Assembly (NCBI GenBank): GCA_016935295.1
Contig: JAFGRF010000146.1
Span: 1-5,870 of the forward strand
Reading direction: 5' to 3'
DNA: 5,870 bases
Origin: Caldifarciminota bacterium
GTDB lineage: Bacteria > Hydrothermota > Tepidihabitantia > Tepidihabitantales > Tepidihabitantaceae
The notes under the pieces are model-generated. The model did not search any database. It was given only the letters and a program-made list of their open reading frames with translations, and was not told where the DNA came from. This document shows, piece after piece, positions 5,289 to 5,870 of this stretch. The first letter of the stretch is position 1, and every line of letters starts with the position of its first letter. Both the position numbers and the translations under genes were made by a program.

Positions 5289-5443
5289 GGGGACTTCAAG
5301 TGACTTCGGGGGACTTCGGGAACATCACGAAGTCCACTTCGGAACCACCTCCTGTATATAGCCAAGACGACAGATGTCAACCCTTTTCAGACCGGCGCTT
5401 CTTGTCCGCCTGGCAGGCTGCGCGAAGATTTTTTTCCGTTTTG

Positions 5444-5459
5444 GTGTAGTAATAAGGGG
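5444..5459 (+). promoter_or_regulatory. Promoter-like motif abutting the 5460 gene
   Basis: GTGTAGTAATAAGGGG directly precedes the ATG at 5460. With one gap it matches the sequence before the integrase ATG (GTGTAGTATAAAGAG) at all but two positions. TAGTAA would serve as a -10 element 7 nt before the ATG. The AAGGGG has no spacer to the ATG, so a leaderless transcript is more likely than normal ribosome binding. Confidence 0.4.
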
Positions 5460-5648
5460 ATGGCGACAAACACCATTCCCAAGCCCTTCCAGGACATCGC
5501 CGAGGCTGTCGACCTCCTGGTTCGGATACTCGAACTCACGCGCAATGTCAATGGCATCCTCCTGAAACGCGCGGCGGCGGCCCGGCAGGAGCTTCTCGGC
5601 CGCCAGGGCGGGACAAGAACGAAGATTGGATTCCAGGAGAGGCTATGA
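5460..5648 (+). CDS. Small helical protein of unknown function
   Basis: This 62-residue soluble protein is the first of two rightward genes. After a short N-terminal MATNTIPKPF it is predicted to be almost wholly helical, with an amphipathic stretch (about residues 11-48, AEAVDLLVRILELTRNV and onward) that could dimerise as a coiled coil, then a basic tail. There are no Cys residues, membrane segments or recognised motifs. Its TGA stop overlaps the ATG of the next gene (ATGA at 5645-5648), a typical sign of translational coupling and of partner proteins. The ATG at 5460 is the only Met start; it lacks a properly spaced ribosome binding site but has a promoter-like motif abutting it. The family is not recognised. 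The overlap and codon pattern make it a likely real gene of the mobile element. Confidence 0.6.
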   Translation: MATNTIPKPFQDIAEAVDLLVRILELTRNVNGILLKRAAAARQELLGRQGGTRTKIGFQERL

Positions 5649-5870
5649 AGCGGTACGACATCAGCAGGCTGCCGAAGTCAGTTTTCCCGATGTTCCTCCT
5701 GCCCCGGTTCAATGTCGTCATCGGCAACTTCAAGCGGGAGTCGTTCGCGGTCCTCACTGCCTTCCGCTCGGACCGGGGACTGGACGACAACCTCGTCGCC
5801 CAGTCCGCGCTCGTGGACCGGGTTAAGTCAGCCGGTCTCGGCTGGTTCCCGCTCTACTGGGACTGGGGCG
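5645..5870 (+). CDS. Hypothetical element-encoded protein, N-terminal part (DUF3293-like?)
   Basis: An ATG at 5645 opens 75 codons that run off the window end. The start is supported by AGGAG about 6 nt upstream and by the ATGA overlap with the preceding gene. The segment FAVLTAFRSDRGLDDN (34-49), then a helix (about 50-63) and GLGWFPLYWDWG, follows a pattern seen in small phage and plasmid proteins: a strand ending in TAFRS, a conserved Asn after an acidic or Glu-rich turn, a helix, then a Gly-aromatic strand. This recalls DUF3293-type proteins, whose function is not established, but the match is from memory and the C-terminal half is missing. No signal peptide or membrane segment is evident. 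It is probably cargo or maintenance machinery of the element carrying the integrase. Confidence 0.6.
   Translation, partial: MKRYDISRLPKSVFPMFLLPRFNVVIGNFKRESFAVLTAFRSDRGLDDNLVAQSALVDRVKSAGLGWFPLYWDWG

Larger units (their letters stand above)
5191..5344 (+). repeat. 10-bp-periodic (C/G)ACTTC repeats
   Basis: Copies of (C/G)ACTTC(A/G)(A/G) begin at 5191, 5201, 5292, 5302 and 5312. Adjacent copies are exactly 10 bp apart. A degenerate copy (CACTTTTGG) starts at 5282, an inverted copy (GAAGTC) lies at 5329-5334, and another copy starts at 5335. The 10-bp step places every unit on the same face of the helix, as in iterons or cooperative protein-binding arrays. Confidence 0.6.
4900..5459. other. 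Structured non-coding region between divergent integrase and cargo genes
   Basis: These 560 bp have no convincing gene on either strand; the open frames here are low-complexity (rich in Pro, Phe and Ser). From about 5090 the plus strand is strongly pyrimidine-rich. It carries nine C, a T and seven C at 5213-5229, then spaced T-tracts (5253-5288), then a run of GACTTC repeats (5292-5340). The two ends carry matching promoter-like motifs facing outward. Possible roles are a replication origin, an attachment or recombination region, or a shared operator for the divergent genes. Confidence 0.6.

Noticed and set aside
5191..5344. The repeat array considered as a CRISPR.
   Set aside because: Units are only 10 bp with no spacers of 25-40 bp and no cas genes nearby.
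4839..5449. Plus-strand frames of about 150 codons in the region upstream of the cargo genes.
   Set aside because: The products are low-complexity Pro/Phe/Ser translations of C- and T-runs, with no motif and no supported start.

Overview
This window is bacterial DNA of fairly high GC content. It carries consensus sigma70-type promoters (TTGACA with TATAAA or TATAAT) and several clear Shine-Dalgarno sequences. The phylum cannot be assigned from the sequence. The gene content is accessory: a signalling or stress module next to an integrase-bearing mobile element.

Left part (1-2928). On the minus strand, a TerY-type VWA (von Willebrand A) protein (833-105) is followed 7 nt later by the start of a PP2C-type protein phosphatase (97 to the window edge). 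This pair is two thirds of the known 'TerY-P triad' (VWA + PP2C + Ser/Thr kinase), so a kinase may lie just outside the window. The pair has a strong promoter at 995-967 and a leader with two hairpins. Pointing the other way, a second promoter (1261-1288, plus strand) precedes a small two-helix membrane protein (1380-1544) and a 70-residue Cys-containing unknown (1589-1801). Converging on these from the right is a calcineurin-like phosphoesterase fold protein (2928-1918). Its histidine metal ligands are replaced, so it looks like a pseudo-enzyme.

Middle (2929-3717). A small Cys-rich zinc-binding protein (3463-3077, minus) lies upstream of the phosphoesterase, with its own TTGACA/TATAAT promoter at 3579-3553. 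The two may form one transcript. The reading frame stays open for 38 sense codons past the zinc protein's UAG stop.

Right part (3718-5870). A complete tyrosine recombinase (4899-3718, minus) is separated by about 560 bp of non-coding DNA from a rightward pair of small genes (5460-5648 and 5645 to the edge), which overlap by ATGA. The non-coding DNA is highly structured: C-runs, helically phased T-tracts (predicted bent DNA) and a 10-bp-periodic GACTTC repeat array. This could be a replication, attachment or regulatory region of the element. The integrase and the first rightward gene share an almost identical promoter-like sequence abutting their ATGs, which suggests leaderless and possibly co-regulated transcripts.

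The most plausible reading is a protein phosphorylation/dephosphorylation stress or conflict module of the TerY-P type, with unusual partners (pseudo-phosphoesterase, zinc protein, small membrane protein), beside an integrative element. That all the genes work together is inference.
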